64,000 nt of DNA from Cyanobacteria bacterium SIG29 (GCA_015152515.1 SUTV01000002.1:62001-126000); one strand, 5' to 3'. Numbered from the stretch's first letter, positions 26,728 through 37,252 are shown. The notes: a model not told the origin generated them from the sequence alone. Made by a program: numbers and translations.

Positions 26728-28521
26728 ATGGATAACACGAAAATAAGAAATGTAGCTATTATTGCGCACGTTGACCACGGTAAAACAACATTAGTTGACA
26801 GCATTTTAAAACAATGTGGCGTATTTAGAGATAATCAACAAGTTCAAGAAAGAGTATTAGACTCAAACGATTTAGAAAAAGAAAGAGGAATTACAATCCT
26901 TTCTAAAAATGTATCTGTTGATTATAAAGGTTATAAAATTAACGTTGTAGATACACCAGGACACGCAGACTTTGGTGGTGAAGTAGAACGTGTATTAGGA
27001 ATGGTGGATGGAGCACTTTTAATTGTTGATGCGCAAGAAGGTCCAATGCCACAAACAAGATTTGTACTATCTAAAGCATTAGAGCTTGGTATAAAAATTA
27101 TTGTTGTAATCAATAAAATTGATAAACCAGGAGCAGATCCAGATGGTGCTGTTGATAAAGTATTCGATTTATTTACTGAATTAACAGACAATGAAGAATT
27201 AATAGACTTCCCATACATCTATGCAAATGGCTTAGCTGGTTTTGCAAAGAAAAATCTTGAAGATGAATCTAAAACATTAGAACCATTATTAGATTGCATT
27301 TTAGAAAATGTAAAACACCCATCAGGCGATAAAAATAAAACTCTTCAATTCCAAGTTACAACATTAGATTATAACGACTATGTTGGAAGAATTGCAATTG
27401 GTAGAATTTTAAACGGCACAGTTAAATCCCAACAACAAGTTAATTTAATAAAAGCCGATGGAACAATACAAAGAGGCAAAATCGTAAAATTATATGTATT
27501 TGAAGATTTAGGCAGAGTAGAAACTAATCAAGCAGTAGCAGGCGATATTGTTGCTATTACTGGTTTTGATGAAGTTCAAATTGGTGAAACAATCACAGAA
27601 GTTGATTGCACAGAAGCTCTTCCTTTAATTAAAATTGACGAACCAACTCTTCAAATGATTTTCTCAATTAACGATAGCCCATTTGCTGGTCAAGAAGGTA
27701 AATTCGTAACTTCAAGACAAGTAAGAAAAAGATTATATGATGAGTTAGAAAAAAATGTTAGCTTACGCGTTGAAGAAACAGATACAACTGAAGCTTTCAG
27801 AGTATCAGGCAGAGGCGAATTACATTTAAGTATTTTAATCGAAACAATGAGAAGAGAAGGTTTTGAATTCCAAGTTTCTAAACCAGAAGTTATCTTTAAA
27901 AGAATAGATGGCGAATTAATGGAACCATACGAAGATTTATTAATTGATGTTCCAGAAAGTTGCGCTGGCTCTTGTATTGAAAAATTATCAAACCGTAAAG
28001 GTGAATTACTTCATATGCAAAACGCAAAAGGCAGAACAATGCTAAACTTCTCAATTCCAGCAAGAGGTTTAATTGGATTTAGAGGTGAATTTATAAGAAT
28101 GACTCGTGGTGAAGGTATTATGAACCACACATTTGATACATATAAAGCATATGCCGGCGATATTTCTAAACAAAGAAACGGTTCATTAGTTTCTCACGAA
28201 CAAGGTGAAGCTATCCCTTATGCTTTAGCTCAATTTGAAGATAGAGGCGTATTCTTCTTAACTCCTAAAACAAAGGTTTATAGAGGAATGGTTGTTGGTG
28301 AACACAATAGACCTCAAGATATAGAAATTAACGTTTGTAAAACAAAGAAACTTACAAACATGAGAAGTGCAACAGCAGATGTTATGGTGACTTTGCAAGC
28401 TCACAGAAAAATGTCTTTAGAAGATTGCATGGAATATATTAGCGATGACGAATTACTAGAAATTACACCACAAAACATAAGAATTCGTAAAGCTGATTTA
28501 ACAAGAGTTCGTTTCAATTAG
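26728..28521 (+). CDS. typA: ribosome-associated GTPase TypA/BipA
   Basis: Translational GTPase involved in ribosome assembly and stress adaptation. P-loop [12 protein letters not shown] (about 11-22), [27 protein letters not shown], then EF-G-like domains and the BipA-specific C-terminal part ([28 protein letters not shown]). 597 aa is the usual length. It is monocistronic, between the inverted repeat and a terminator. It is not fusA: domain IV is absent. Confidence 0.96.
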   Translation: MDNTKIRNVAIIAHVDHGKTTLVDSILKQCGVFRDNQQVQERVLDSNDLEKERGITILSKNVSVDYKGYKINVVDTPGHADFGGEVERVLGMVDGALLIVDAQEGPMPQTRFVLSKALELGIKIIVVINKIDKPGADPDGAVDKVFDLFTELTDNEELIDFPYIYANGLAGFAKKNLEDESKTLEPLLDCILENVKHPSGDKNKTLQFQVTTLDYNDYVGRIAIGRILNGTVKSQQQVNLIKADGTIQRGKIVKLYVFEDLGRVETNQAVAGDIVAITGFDEVQIGETITEVDCTEALPLIKIDEPTLQMIFSINDSPFAGQEGKFVTSRQVRKRLYDELEKNVSLRVEETDTTEAFRVSGRGELHLSILIETMRREGFEFQVSKPEVIFKRIDGELMEPYEDLLIDVPESCAGSCIEKLSNRKGELLHMQNAKGRTMLNFSIPARGLIGFRGEFIRMTRGEGIMNHTFDTYKAYAGDISKQRNGSLVSHEQGEAIPYALAQFEDRGVFFLTPKTKVYRGMVVGEHNRPQDIEINVCKTKKLTNMRSATADVMVTLQAHRKMSLEDCMEYISDDELLEITPQNIRIRKADLTRVRFN

Positions 28522-28546
28522 AACCCCTCCCAAATACAAAACGAAA

Positions 28547-28573
28547 AAAAGAGAACCAAATAGGTTCTCTTTT
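28547..28573 (+). terminator. terminator after typA
   Basis: AAAAGAGAACC (28547-28557), loop aaata, GGTTCTCTTTT (28563-28573). It faces the accB 3' end and may act on both strands. Confidence 0.85.
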
Positions 28574-28603
28574 ATTTATGTTTATATTGAATTTATAATC
28601 TTA

Positions 28604-29068
28604 TTATTCAACATACATAAGAACTTGACCGAATTCAACGCTTTCGCCATTTTGAACACAAATTTCTGTAATTTTACCAGAAACTTCTGATTCGATTTCG
28701 TTCATTAATTTCATAGCTTCAACAATGCATACTACTTGACCAGTTGCAATAGTATCACCAACTTTTACAAATGGAGCATCATCAGGTGATGGAGCAGCAT
28801 AAAAAGTACCTACCATTGGAGCAGTAATTGGTTTACCACTATGCTCAACGGGAGCTTCTACTTTAGCTTCAACTTTTTCTGGAATAATTACCTGAGATGT
28901 AACTGTTGACGGCATAACAACCGGTGTAACTGCAGCTGGCATAGGCACTACTTGTTTTTCACGCTTAAAACAAACTGCTCTTTCTTCATCTTCTAAAGTA
29001 ATTTCTGAAAGGTCGTTTTCGTATACTATTTTAGCTAATTTATCTAAATAATCTAAATCAAATTTCAT
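28604..29068 (-). CDS. accB: acetyl-CoA carboxylase biotin carboxyl carrier protein
   Basis: Carries biotin between the carboxylase and transferase sites in fatty-acid synthesis. A helical N-terminus and Pro/Val-rich linker (about 40-75) precede the biotinyl domain APMVGTFYAAPSPDDAPFVKVGD, then VEAMKLMNEIE with biotinylated Lys120. 154 aa. It lies 9 bp downstream of efp, the common bacterial efp-accB order. accC is not adjacent. Confidence 0.96.
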   Translation of the reverse strand: MKFDLDYLDKLAKIVYENDLSEITLEDEERAVCFKREKQVVPMPAAVTPVVMPSTVTSQVIIPEKVEAKVEAPVEHSGKPITAPMVGTFYAAPSPDDAPFVKVGDTIATGQVVCIVEAMKLMNEIESEVSGKITEICVQNGESVEFGQVLMYVE

Positions 29069-29077
29069 TATAGTATC

Positions 29078-29635
29078 CTAAACTCTGTCTAAATATTCAT
29101 TAGTTCTGGTATCAACTCTGATAACTGTTCCTGTTGTTACAAAGAATGGAACGTTAACAACTGCACCAGTTTCTAATGTAGCTGGTTTTGTACCACCTTG
29201 AGCTGTATTTCCTTTTTCAGCTGGAGGAGTATCAACAACTTCTAATTCAACGAAGTTAGGAATATCAATACCGATAATATTTGTTCCGTGAAGTAAAATA
29301 GCTACGTTCATATTTTCTTTTAAATATTTAACGCCATCGCCAATTTTATCAGCAGAAACAGAAATTTGTTCGTATGATTCTAAATCCATCATAACGAAGT
29401 CATTACCTTCTTTGTATAAGTATTGCATATCTCTTTTATCTAAAGTAGCTTTAGCAACTTTTTCACCAGCTCTAAATGTTTTTTCAATTACGTTACCAGA
29501 TTCAGCATTTTTTAATTTTGTTCTAACGAATGCTGCACCTTTACCTGGTTTTACGTGCATAAATTCAACAACGTTCCAAAGTCCGCCATCAATTTCAAGT
29601 GTTAAGCCTGTTTTTAAATCGTTTACTGATATCAT
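29078..29635 (-). CDS. efp: elongation factor P
   Basis: Relieves ribosome stalling at proline runs. Three beta-barrel domains, 185 aa; KPGKGAAFVRTK carries the Lys32 loop that enters the peptidyl-transferase centre. The C-terminal signature GTVIRVDTRTNEYLDRV is present. The residue after PGKG is compatible with lysylation or an unmodified factor; no modification gene (epmA/epmB) is nearby. It has an AAAAGGA ribosome site and forms an operon with accB. Confidence 0.96.
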   Translation of the reverse strand: MISVNDLKTGLTLEIDGGLWNVVEFMHVKPGKGAAFVRTKLKNAESGNVIEKTFRAGEKVAKATLDKRDMQYLYKEGNDFVMMDLESYEQISVSADKIGDGVKYLKENMNVAILLHGTNIIGIDIPNFVELEVVDTPPAEKGNTAQGGTKPATLETGAVVNVPFFVTTGTVIRVDTRTNEYLDRV

Positions 29636-29715
29636 TAATCTTTTCCTTTTCTAAGATGCACTCTTTTTCATTCTCAAATATACCATAAAAGTCCAATTTT
29701 TAATAAATTTTTTCA

Positions 29716-30360
29716 TTAATATTTACATGCCAAGTATTCAAATACAGGCTTATTCACCTTCCAAAGTTCCTCATTTTCAACATTTTCTGGTAATTCTAGG
29801 GTAATAGTTGGGATATTTCTTTCAACACCTGCATAATTTCCAAAACTGCCCAAAGTAGGATAGCCAATATCACCTTGCGCAGGATAACCAGTAATTTGCG
29901 AAATCTTTTCAGCCAACTCTTTTGCTGGTCCATCATAATTAACTATTTCAAATGGTGCATGAATTGATAAAATAGCGTCAAATTTATAATTTTCCAACAC
30001 TTCAATCATAAATTTAGTCTCTATTTCACTTGCTGGCTCAAAACCACCAAAATATTCTTTTTTATCTGTTACTTTCCAATTTTTTGTTGGGAAATTTCTA
30101 TTTAAATCTATTCCATTTGAATTTTGTCTTTGGTTTTTTATTTTACCATCAGGATTTAAACACGGAATTATAACCAACTTATTTTTTATATTTGATAAAT
30201 CTGTTTTTAAATATTCATTTATCAAATATTCACCTTGTGGCTCTTCACCATGAAAAACACCAACGAACAATATCGTTTTATTATATTGCTCGTTAGTTGT
30301 TTCATATAAATTAATTGTGTTATTTTCTTTTGTTTTAGCAGTTTTTACAAGTTTAAGCAT
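29716..30360 (-). CDS. M14-family zinc carboxypeptidase, MpaA-like murein peptide amidase
   Basis: A 214-aa M14 fold: HGEE (H37, E40 as zinc ligands), NPDGKIKNQRQNSNGIDLNRNFP (arginine near 88), SIHAP (H134, third ligand), and ITLELPE (catalytic Glu189). The length and the HGEEPQGEYL start are like MpaA, which trims recycled murein peptides in the cytoplasm. No signal peptide agrees with that. It lies 3 bp after pepA; both are peptidases, so peptide recycling is the likely theme. The exact substrate is inferred. Confidence 0.85.
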   Translation of the reverse strand: MLKLVKTAKTKENNTINLYETTNEQYNKTILFVGVFHGEEPQGEYLINEYLKTDLSNIKNKLVIIPCLNPDGKIKNQRQNSNGIDLNRNFPTKNWKVTDKKEYFGGFEPASEIETKFMIEVLENYKFDAILSIHAPFEIVNYDGPAKELAEKISQITGYPAQGDIGYPTLGSFGNYAGVERNIPTITLELPENVENEELWKVNKPVFEYLACKY

Positions 30361-30363
30361 TTA

Positions 30364-31827
30364 CTATCCTGCAATATATTTAATCAAACTTCTTACGCCA
30401 ACACCTGTAGCATTTTTTATGCCTTCTGCATTAGTTGATTCAACAAAAGCAGTACCTGCTATATCAATATGTATCCAAGGTGTATCTTTAATGAAATTAG
30501 ATAAGAAAATACCAGCAGCTGAAGCTCCGCCCATCCTTCCACCTGTATTTTTTGTATCAGCTATATCACTTTTTAAAGTATCGCCGTATTCTTCATACAT
30601 AGGCATTTGCCAATATCTTTCACCGGCTTTTTCGCCAACAGCAATAAATTCTTTAACCTTTTTATCATCATTGCCCATAATACCACTAGCAACACTACCT
30701 AATGCCACCATGCAAGCACCTGTTAAAGTTGCAATATCAATAATTTCATCAACCTTAAGTTCTTCTGCATAAGCTAAAGCATCAGCTAATGTTACACGAC
30801 CTTCTGCATCTGTATTATCTATTTCAATACTTCTTCCGGTTTTTGCAATAATTACATCACCAGGTTTATACGCACTGCCTGATGGCATATTTTCACAAGC
30901 AGCAACAATAGCATGAACTTCAACATCTGGTTTTAATTCAGAAATTGCACGCATTGTAGAAATAACAGCCGCAGCACCAGACATATCATCACGCATTGTA
31001 AGCATAGATGCTGGTGGTTTTAAATCTAACCCGCCTGCGTCAAAGGTAATACCTTTACCAACAATAGCAATTTTGCGTTTTGCATTTTTAGGTTTATATT
31101 CCATATGAATAAATTTAGGTTCATGAACGCTTCCTTGACCAACGGCTAAAAAGGCACCCATTCCCATTTTTTCAATTTCTTTTTTATTATAAACAGTTGT
31201 TTTTACACCTGAATTTTCAACAGCATATTGCGCTAAAGTCTCTGGATACAAATATTGAGATGATTCATTAATTAAATCTCTTGCTCTATTAACAGCCTCA
31301 GCAACAACTAAACCAGTTTCTACACCTTTTTTAGCTTTTTTGAATTTTTCATTATCTATTTCAGCAATAATAAATTCTTTTACATCAACTTCATTTTTTG
31401 TTGATTTATATTTATCAAAAGCGTATGTTCCAGATATAGCTCCTTCTGTAATCATTTGAGCACAAGCTTGTGGACACAAACCCGCAACACCTGCGCCATG
31501 TAAAATAGAAACAACTTTCTTATCTTTACACGCCTTTATAACTTTTACGGTTAAATTTCTTATTTTAACCAAAGAAAAATCTTCTTTTTTACCAAGACCT
31601 ACAACAAAAATTTTCTTTCCTGATTCAAGCAATGGCAATTTATAAATTTCGCCATATTTTCCTTCAAATTTTTCTTTTTTTATAACAAAATCAGAAATTA
31701 CTTTATTAAAAGCTTTATCAACAATACCAGTAACTCCAGCTGGTGATTTTACACCTTCAAATAAATTAACCACAATAACGTCTGCATCTATATCCAAAAT
31801 AGATTTTTTTTCAATTTTAACCTTCAT
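30364..31827 (-). CDS. pepA: leucyl (cytosol) aminopeptidase, M17 family
   Basis: Bimetal aminopeptidase. The C-terminal catalytic domain has GKGITFDAGGLDLK (Lys258, Asp263), MRDDMSGAA (Asp281), and the family signature NTDAEGR at 338-344. The N-terminal domain is about 160 aa. 487 aa is normal. An AGGAG site precedes the ATG. It lies 12 bp downstream of the response-regulator gene and just upstream of the MpaA-like gene, suggesting one operon. Confidence 0.95.
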   Translation of the reverse strand: MKVKIEKKSILDIDADVIVVNLFEGVKSPAGVTGIVDKAFNKVISDFVIKKEKFEGKYGEIYKLPLLESGKKIFVVGLGKKEDFSLVKIRNLTVKVIKACKDKKVVSILHGAGVAGLCPQACAQMITEGAISGTYAFDKYKSTKNEVDVKEFIIAEIDNEKFKKAKKGVETGLVVAEAVNRARDLINESSQYLYPETLAQYAVENSGVKTTVYNKKEIEKMGMGAFLAVGQGSVHEPKFIHMEYKPKNAKRKIAIVGKGITFDAGGLDLKPPASMLTMRDDMSGAAAVISTMRAISELKPDVEVHAIVAACENMPSGSAYKPGDVIIAKTGRSIEIDNTDAEGRVTLADALAYAEELKVDEIIDIATLTGACMVALGSVASGIMGNDDKKVKEFIAVGEKAGERYWQMPMYEEYGDTLKSDIADTKNTGGRMGGASAAGIFLSNFIKDTPWIHIDIAGTAFVESTNAEGIKNATGVGVRSLIKYIAG

Positions 31828-31839
31828 AACTATCTCCTA

Positions 31840-33149
31840 CTAAAATAAATTATCATTAAATTTTTTAATCCAACCAAACATAACTGATAATTCATACGGT
31901 TTTGGTAAATACAAGTCGGCACCAGCATTTAAAACCATTTCTTTGTCATGCACGGTTGTTGTAAATATAATATTTGATTTTAAATTTTGATATTCAAATT
32001 TTAATTTTCGACAAACCTCTAAACCCTGTAATTCTTCAGAATTTCCTGCATCTAAAATAATTACAGATGGATTAAATTCTTGTATATAATCAAAAATTTC
32101 ATCATAGGTTGATACAACCTTTACAACATATCCTTGTAACCTAGCAGTAGCTTCTAACAAAATAGATAAAGCTTCATCAGGCTCTGCTATCAAAATATTT
32201 CTATTTTCTTCTATTTTCTCAACAGCATTATCAGCGCTTATTTTTGGTCGTTCAATAACATAAGCAGAACCGGTTTTATATTTGGCTAATTTATGAGTTG
32301 AAATTAAAGAGCTAACTACTTGTTTTAAATCTGTATATTTTTTTGAATTTTTAGAAATTACACCAATACTTGTAGATACCAAATTTACTTTGTCTTCAGC
32401 TTCATCATCACCATGCATAAAAGTAAATCCACGTTTTATATCAGCTTGTGAATAAAATTTAGACACAACTGTATCAAACGCATATGTTAAATAATTAGCT
32501 ATTTTTTCAGCTTTTTCATTATCTGTAATAATCACAAAATCTTCATTTGAAATTTGACCCAAATAATCACTAGGCTCTAACGAAGATTTTATAATAGCAG
32601 AATATGTTTGAAGCAATTTATCTGTTCAAGCTCACCATAAATTTCTTTATAAAATTCTAAATTATCAATATCAACAAGCATAATAGCCCATTCATCTTGA
32701 CTATTTAAAACTCTTTTTATCATTCTATAAGAAATTTTTGAATTAAAAAGCATTGTTTTTTCTGACAAAGAATTTTCATAATTTCTTCTTAAATGCGCAA
32801 AAATTCTAGCCTTAAATTCTTCATTGTTCATAGGCTCACTTAAAAAATCATCAGCACCAGAATCCAAAATTTCTATTTTATCTTGAATATGATTAGATTT
32901 TGAAAGTGCAACAATGGCAGGACGATTGTTATACGTTAATACCCTAATTTGTTCTATAGCTTTTTTTACATCAAAATCTAAACTATCAGAAATTAAAATC
33001 AAATCAGGCTCAAAAGAATTCATATAATTAAGCGCATTAGAAAAATCACTAGCAACAAAAACAGTAAGGTCACTATTTTCTAAAATTTTTTTATATTTAG
33101 TTGATTGCTCAATCCTTTTATCAATTATTAAAACAACTTTAACTAACAT
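31840..33149 (-). pseudogene. REC-GGDEF-like-REC response regulator split by a frameshift
   Basis: Two overlapping frames make one protein. Frame A (33149 to 32589) holds a REC domain (Asp55 in LILISD; the conserved KP lysine is replaced in FLSEPMN) and the start of a GGDEF fold (WAIMLVDIDNLEFYKEIYGELEQ). Frame B (31840 to about 32625) continues it (DKLLQTYSAIIKSSL, then SNEDFVIIT in place of GGDEF), then a second complete REC (NILIAEPDEA, IILDAG, LPKPYE). The break is near 32625, where GAACAGATAAA reads as if one A were lost from GAACAAGATAAA. It could be a true mutation, phase variation, or a sequencing error. The upstream kinase overlaps by 7 bp. Confidence 0.85.
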
Positions 33150-33883
33150 ATCGCCTTTTTTCCATTATCTTCTGGACTTGAAGCCTTAAATATAACCTTA
33201 AATTCGCTACCTTTATCACAACTACTTACTTTGATTTCTCCATTCATTTTTTCAACCAAAGTTTTTGTAATATACAAGCCTAATCCGTTTCCTTGAATTT
33301 TTCTTGTTAATGGCGAATCTATTCTAGAAAACTTATTAAAAATTTTCTCTAAATCTGCTTCATTAATTCCAATACCTTCATCTTTAATCGTAATAATCAA
33401 AGTATTATCATTAAAATTTTGACCAACATTAACCTCAACTAAAGAATTTTCTGGTGAATATTTTGAAGCATTATCAATTAAATTCAACAAGATTTGTTGT
33501 AATTTATCAGTATCAACCATAATTTTTGGTAGATTTTTTTCATAATTACAAACAAATTTGTGCGTTTTATATTGATTTTTAATCATTTGAACTGCGCTTT
33601 CGACAAAAGGCACAACATCAACTGATTTATATATCATAAGCTCTTTATTAGATTGCATTTTAGACACAGTCAAAAGATTTTCAACCAAATTAATAAGTCT
33701 ATTTGATTGGTCTTTTATTATTGTTAGAAATTTTTCTCTTTGTTCTGGCGTAAGTCTATCATGTGATTGCAACAATGTATCAGCAAAGCCTCTAATACTT
33801 GTTAAAGGTGTTCTTAATTCATGACTTACTGTTGAAATAAAGTCTAAATGTGCTTGTTCTAATTGATTATGATTATTTTCCAT
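33143..33883 (-). CDS. soluble sensor histidine kinase
   Basis: A 246-aa kinase core without membrane or sensor domains. HisKA with phospho-acceptor His21 in ISTVSHELRTPLTSIRG; HATPase with N-box LLNLIDNASKY, G1 DEGIGI and G2 GNGLGLYITK. It overlaps the REC-GGDEF-REC gene by 7 bp, so the two are probably a cognate pair. With no sensor, input may come through protein contact, or a sensor domain was lost. SHELRTP is identical in the kinase at 35558. Confidence 0.92.
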   Translation of the reverse strand: MENNHNQLEQAHLDFISTVSHELRTPLTSIRGFADTLLQSHDRLTPEQREKFLTIIKDQSNRLINLVENLLTVSKMQSNKELMIYKSVDVVPFVESAVQMIKNQYKTHKFVCNYEKNLPKIMVDTDKLQQILLNLIDNASKYSPENSLVEVNVGQNFNDNTLIITIKDEGIGINEADLEKIFNKFSRIDSPLTRKIQGNGLGLYITKTLVEKMNGEIKVSSCDKGSEFKVIFKASSPEDNGKKAIC

Positions 33884-33941
33884 AGCTATTATTATATAAC
33901 TGTTTTCGTTTTTAAGCTATACGCCCACACTATAATAAACT

Positions 33942-34757
33942 CTACTCTTTTATTCCACCGCTTAAAATATCATTTATAAAATATTTTCTGCCCATTAAAA
34001 ATACCATAATTACAGGTACTGAACATATTACAGAATATGCACATAATGCGCCCCAATCAGTAATTTCTCTAAAACTTCCTTTAAAATTAGCCAACCCTAA
34101 CGGTAAAGTTCTCATAGCGTCTGAATTAGTCACAATTAAAGGCCACATAAAACTATTCCAAGTGGTTATAAAAGTAAAAATTGCAAGCGTAACAACTGCC
34201 GGCATGGCAAGGGGCATAGCAATTTTCCAAAAGACTTCAAATGTATTACATCCATCAATTTTAGCAGAAGATTCCATATCATCAGGTAAACCCTTAAACC
34301 ACTGCCTCATCATAAATACGCCAAAACCACCAAATAGCCCTGGTACTATTAATGCCCAATAAGTATCTATCCAATGAAATTGCTTCATTATAAAAAATAA
34401 AGGAACTATATTAACTTGTGGAGGAATCATCATTGAAACTAATATCAAAAAGAATAATAATTCCTTGTTTTTAAAGTCAAAACGAGCAAACGCATATCCT
34501 GCCATTGCAGAAATTATTACTTGACCAATTGTTATTGCAATTGCAACAAACATACTATTAAAGAAATATCTAAAAATATCTACATTATCAACAACATATT
34601 TATAGTTTTCACAAGTAAATGGTTCGGGTAAAAAGCTAACTCCACCAGAAAAAATTTGCTGATTTGTCATAAGTGAAAGACAAAACATATAAATAAATGG
34701 CAACAACATTGATATTGCGCCTATAATTAATACAAAATACCCGAAAATTTTTTTCAT
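33942..34757 (-). CDS. carbohydrate ABC transporter permease (MalG/UgpE-like), unpaired
   Basis: A 271-aa MalG-type permease with six membrane segments. The EAA loop GLPDDMESSAKIDGCNTFEVFWKIAMPLAMPA contacts the ATPase. The N-terminal MLLPFIYMFCLSLMTNQQIF and the end KYFINDILSGGIKE are typical. A MalF-type partner, binding protein and ATPase are not next to it, so it must pair with proteins encoded elsewhere. It is divergent from the response regulator at 34833. Confidence 0.9.
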   Translation of the reverse strand: MKKIFGYFVLIIGAISMLLPFIYMFCLSLMTNQQIFSGGVSFLPEPFTCENYKYVVDNVDIFRYFFNSMFVAIAITIGQVIISAMAGYAFARFDFKNKELLFFLILVSMMIPPQVNIVPLFFIMKQFHWIDTYWALIVPGLFGGFGVFMMRQWFKGLPDDMESSAKIDGCNTFEVFWKIAMPLAMPAVVTLAIFTFITTWNSFMWPLIVTNSDAMRTLPLGLANFKGSFREITDWGALCAYSVICSVPVIMVFLMGRKYFINDILSGGIKE

Positions 34758-34777
34758 AAATTTATAATAACATTAAT

Positions 34778-34806
34778 TTGTGAAAATGCCTTGAATATGT
34801 CATAAT
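34778..34806 (+). promoter_or_regulatory. promoter of the response regulator/kinase operon
   Basis: TTGTGA (34778-34783) and CATAAT (34801-34806) are 17 bp apart, with a start about 20 bases before the GTG at 34833. Confidence 0.45.
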
Positions 34807-34832
34807 AAAATTGTAGAAAAGAGGGTTTTATA

Positions 34833-35549
34833 GTGGCTCAACGACTTTTAATTGCAGATGATGATAATGAAATCAGAGAACTTTTAGAATTCGACCTTTC
34901 CCAAAGTGGTTACGAAGTTGATAGCGCAAAAGATGGTGAAGAAGCACTTCAAAAAGCTTTGATTGGTAATTATGATCTTATTTTGCTTGATGTTATGATG
35001 CCTAAAATGAATGGTTTTGATGTTTGCAAAAATATTCGTGCTACAAAAGGTGAAGTACCAATTTTAATGCTTACTGCAAAAGGAACAATCAATGATAAAA
35101 CTCAAGGGTTTGACTCTGGTGCAGACGATTACATTGTAAAACCTTTTGATATTCAAGAAGTACTTCTAAGAGTTAGAGCATTAGTTAGAAGAAGCCCATC
35201 AACAAAAATACAAAATACAAGCTCTCAAGAAATTTTAAAAGTTGGTGATATAGAACTTTTTCCTGATTCACTTGAAACGGCAATAAAAAATGGAAAAAAG
35301 ATAAAATTAACTCCAACAGAATTTGAAATTTTATATTGTTTAATTCAACATTTCAACAATGCTGTAACCCTAGCTGTCCTATTAAATGAAGTATGGGGAT
35401 ATAATTCTGATGATGATGTTAGAATGCTAAGGGTTCACGTTGGTGGATTAAGACAAAAAATCGAAGAAAATCCAAAAATTCCAGAATACTTACACACAGT
35501 TACAAATGTTGGTTATAAACTAACTCCATTTGGCGAAGAAATTGATTAA
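34833..35549 (+). CDS. OmpR-family response regulator (RpaA/RpaB-like)
   Basis: 238 aa. The REC domain has acidic D9-D11, phospho-acceptor Asp53 in LILLDVMMPKMNG, and a KPF motif in GADDYIVKPF. The C-terminal winged helix (about 135-232) has LTPTEFEILYCL and VHVGGLRQKI. The stretch GFDSGADDYIVKPF and overall layout resemble cyanobacterial RpaA/RpaB, a resemblance seen by eye only. GTG start with GAGGG upstream. It is followed 8 bp later by a membrane kinase, its likely partner. Confidence 0.93.
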   Translation: MAQRLLIADDDNEIRELLEFDLSQSGYEVDSAKDGEEALQKALIGNYDLILLDVMMPKMNGFDVCKNIRATKGEVPILMLTAKGTINDKTQGFDSGADDYIVKPFDIQEVLLRVRALVRRSPSTKIQNTSSQEILKVGDIELFPDSLETAIKNGKKIKLTPTEFEILYCLIQHFNNAVTLAVLLNEVWGYNSDDDVRMLRVHVGGLRQKIEENPKIPEYLHTVTNVGYKLTPFGEEID

Positions 35550-35557
35550 AGGTTAAT

Positions 35558-37252
35558 ATGAAGTTTAAAAGATTAAAAATCGTTGAACAAATTATTATAA
35601 TTTCACTTATTGGTGTATTAGTTCCTTCTGTAATTTCTTGGTTTATTATCAACAATATAAGCCAACAATCATTAAGACGAGAACTAGGATATTCCGCACA
35701 AATGTTAGCCAAAACTGTTGAAAACAACATTTTTTCAATTTTAAATTCAGGCAACAATCGTCTTGAAGAAATTATAATCTCACTTGAACATATCCAACCT
35801 AATAAACAAAATCTTTACCTAAAAAACTTAGCTATTAAATCTGATATATTTAATGAATTTGAATTAATTAGACCATCAGAACAAACCGATTTTGATGTTA
35901 AAGACTCAATTTACTATAATAAAGAAACTGAACAACTTTGGCTGACTGATAAAATTCACAACGATAAATATATTCAAGCAGAAATTAATACCAAATTTAT
36001 TAAAGAAAACATTTTCAAAAATATTGAAGATGAAAAAAATAGAAGAATATATATTGTTGACCTAAATGGAAAACTATTATTTTCTCAAAACTATGATGAA
36101 ACAGATTTTACAAAAAGCATAAAACAATTACCTAAAACTCTTGTAAACAATGTAGCAACAAGGTTTGAAAAAATTAAAAATCAACCTAGAGTTTATATAA
36201 AAATGCAAGATGTTGATTTAGTTGTAATAGTTAATACAACCGAAGAACTAACTAAATCAACAATTATAAAAGCAAGATTAAAAATTCTAGCAGCTTTTTT
36301 AATAGCGGCTGCAGTTACAATATTTTTAACTCTTTTATATAGCTACTATTTATACCAAAACATTAGACAACTATTCAAAGGAGTAATCGCTGTATCTAGA
36401 GGTAATTACAAAAAGCCAATAACTCCATTAATAAATGTTTTAACACCTAGAGAAATTATCTTCCTTGCTGAAGAATTTAATAGCATGATTGAAGAAATAA
36501 ATGCTTCATATAAAAAACTAAAAGAAAAAAATAAAGAACTTAAACAACTTGATAGCTTCCGTTCTAATTTAGTTGATACAGTAAGTCACGAATTAAGAAC
36601 TCCATTAACAAGCATCAGAGGCTACACATCAAGACTTTTGAGAACAGATATTGAAATTGATGAAGCTACTAAACATAAATCTCTTCAAATTATTAAACAA
36701 CAATCAGAACGTTTATCTCGTATGATTGAAGATTTACTTGTAATTCCTGATATTGAAGGTGCAAAATTAAATATTAATTTTGAAAAAGTAAACATCCATA
36801 ACATTATTGAAGCTTCAATTTATTCTGTTAAAAATATAGAAAATCGTGAAATTCAAAATAAAATTCCAAGTGATTTTCCATATCTATGGGCTGATAAAGA
36901 TAGGCTTGAACAAGTTATAATTAACATTTTAGGTAATGCAAATAAATACGCATATGAAAACACTCCAATCAAACTTGAAGCAAAATATGATGAAAATAAA
37001 GCAACAATAAAAGTTTCTAACCAATCCGATTATATAAATAAACAAACTTTGAACACGTTATTTGATAAATTTATTAGAATTGACGATAAAACAACTAGAA
37101 CAACAAGAGGAACCGGTTTGGGACTATACATTGTTAAAGGTTTAGTTGAAGCTATGAATGGAAATATTCATTTAAAATCAACAACAGAAAATGTATTTTC
37201 GGTAAAATTAGAAATTCCTTTGTACAAAGAAGACGAAAACTATGAAGCTTGA
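35558..37252 (+). CDS. membrane sensor histidine kinase
   Basis: A 564-aa sensor with TM1 (about 10-32), a periplasmic domain of about 210 aa (possibly Cache-like), TM2 (about 243-264), HAMP (about 265-325), HisKA with His344 in DTVSHELRTPLTSIRG, and HATPase (N-box INILGNANKYAYE; GTGLGLYIVKG). The SHELRTP stretch is close to that of the soluble kinase at 33143. Paired with the OmpR-type regulator. Its stop overlaps tadA by 11 bp, so tadA is in the same transcript. Confidence 0.94.
   Translation: MKFKRLKIVEQIIIISLIGVLVPSVISWFIINNISQQSLRRELGYSAQMLAKTVENNIFSILNSGNNRLEEIIISLEHIQPNKQNLYLKNLAIKSDIFNEFELIRPSEQTDFDVKDSIYYNKETEQLWLTDKIHNDKYIQAEINTKFIKENIFKNIEDEKNRRIYIVDLNGKLLFSQNYDETDFTKSIKQLPKTLVNNVATRFEKIKNQPRVYIKMQDVDLVVIVNTTEELTKSTIIKARLKILAAFLIAAAVTIFLTLLYSYYLYQNIRQLFKGVIAVSRGNYKKPITPLINVLTPREIIFLAEEFNSMIEEINASYKKLKEKNKELKQLDSFRSNLVDTVSHELRTPLTSIRGYTSRLLRTDIEIDEATKHKSLQIIKQQSERLSRMIEDLLVIPDIEGAKLNINFEKVNIHNIIEASIYSVKNIENREIQNKIPSDFPYLWADKDRLEQVIINILGNANKYAYENTPIKLEAKYDENKATIKVSNQSDYINKQTLNTLFDKFIRIDDKTTRTTRGTGLGLYIVKGLVEAMNGNIHLKSTTENVFSVKLEIPLYKEDENYEA

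Noticed and set aside
31840-32616. A separate second response regulator starting at TTG 32616
   Set aside because: It begins in the middle of the GGDEF fold and its first residues continue the upstream frame; better read as one frameshifted gene.
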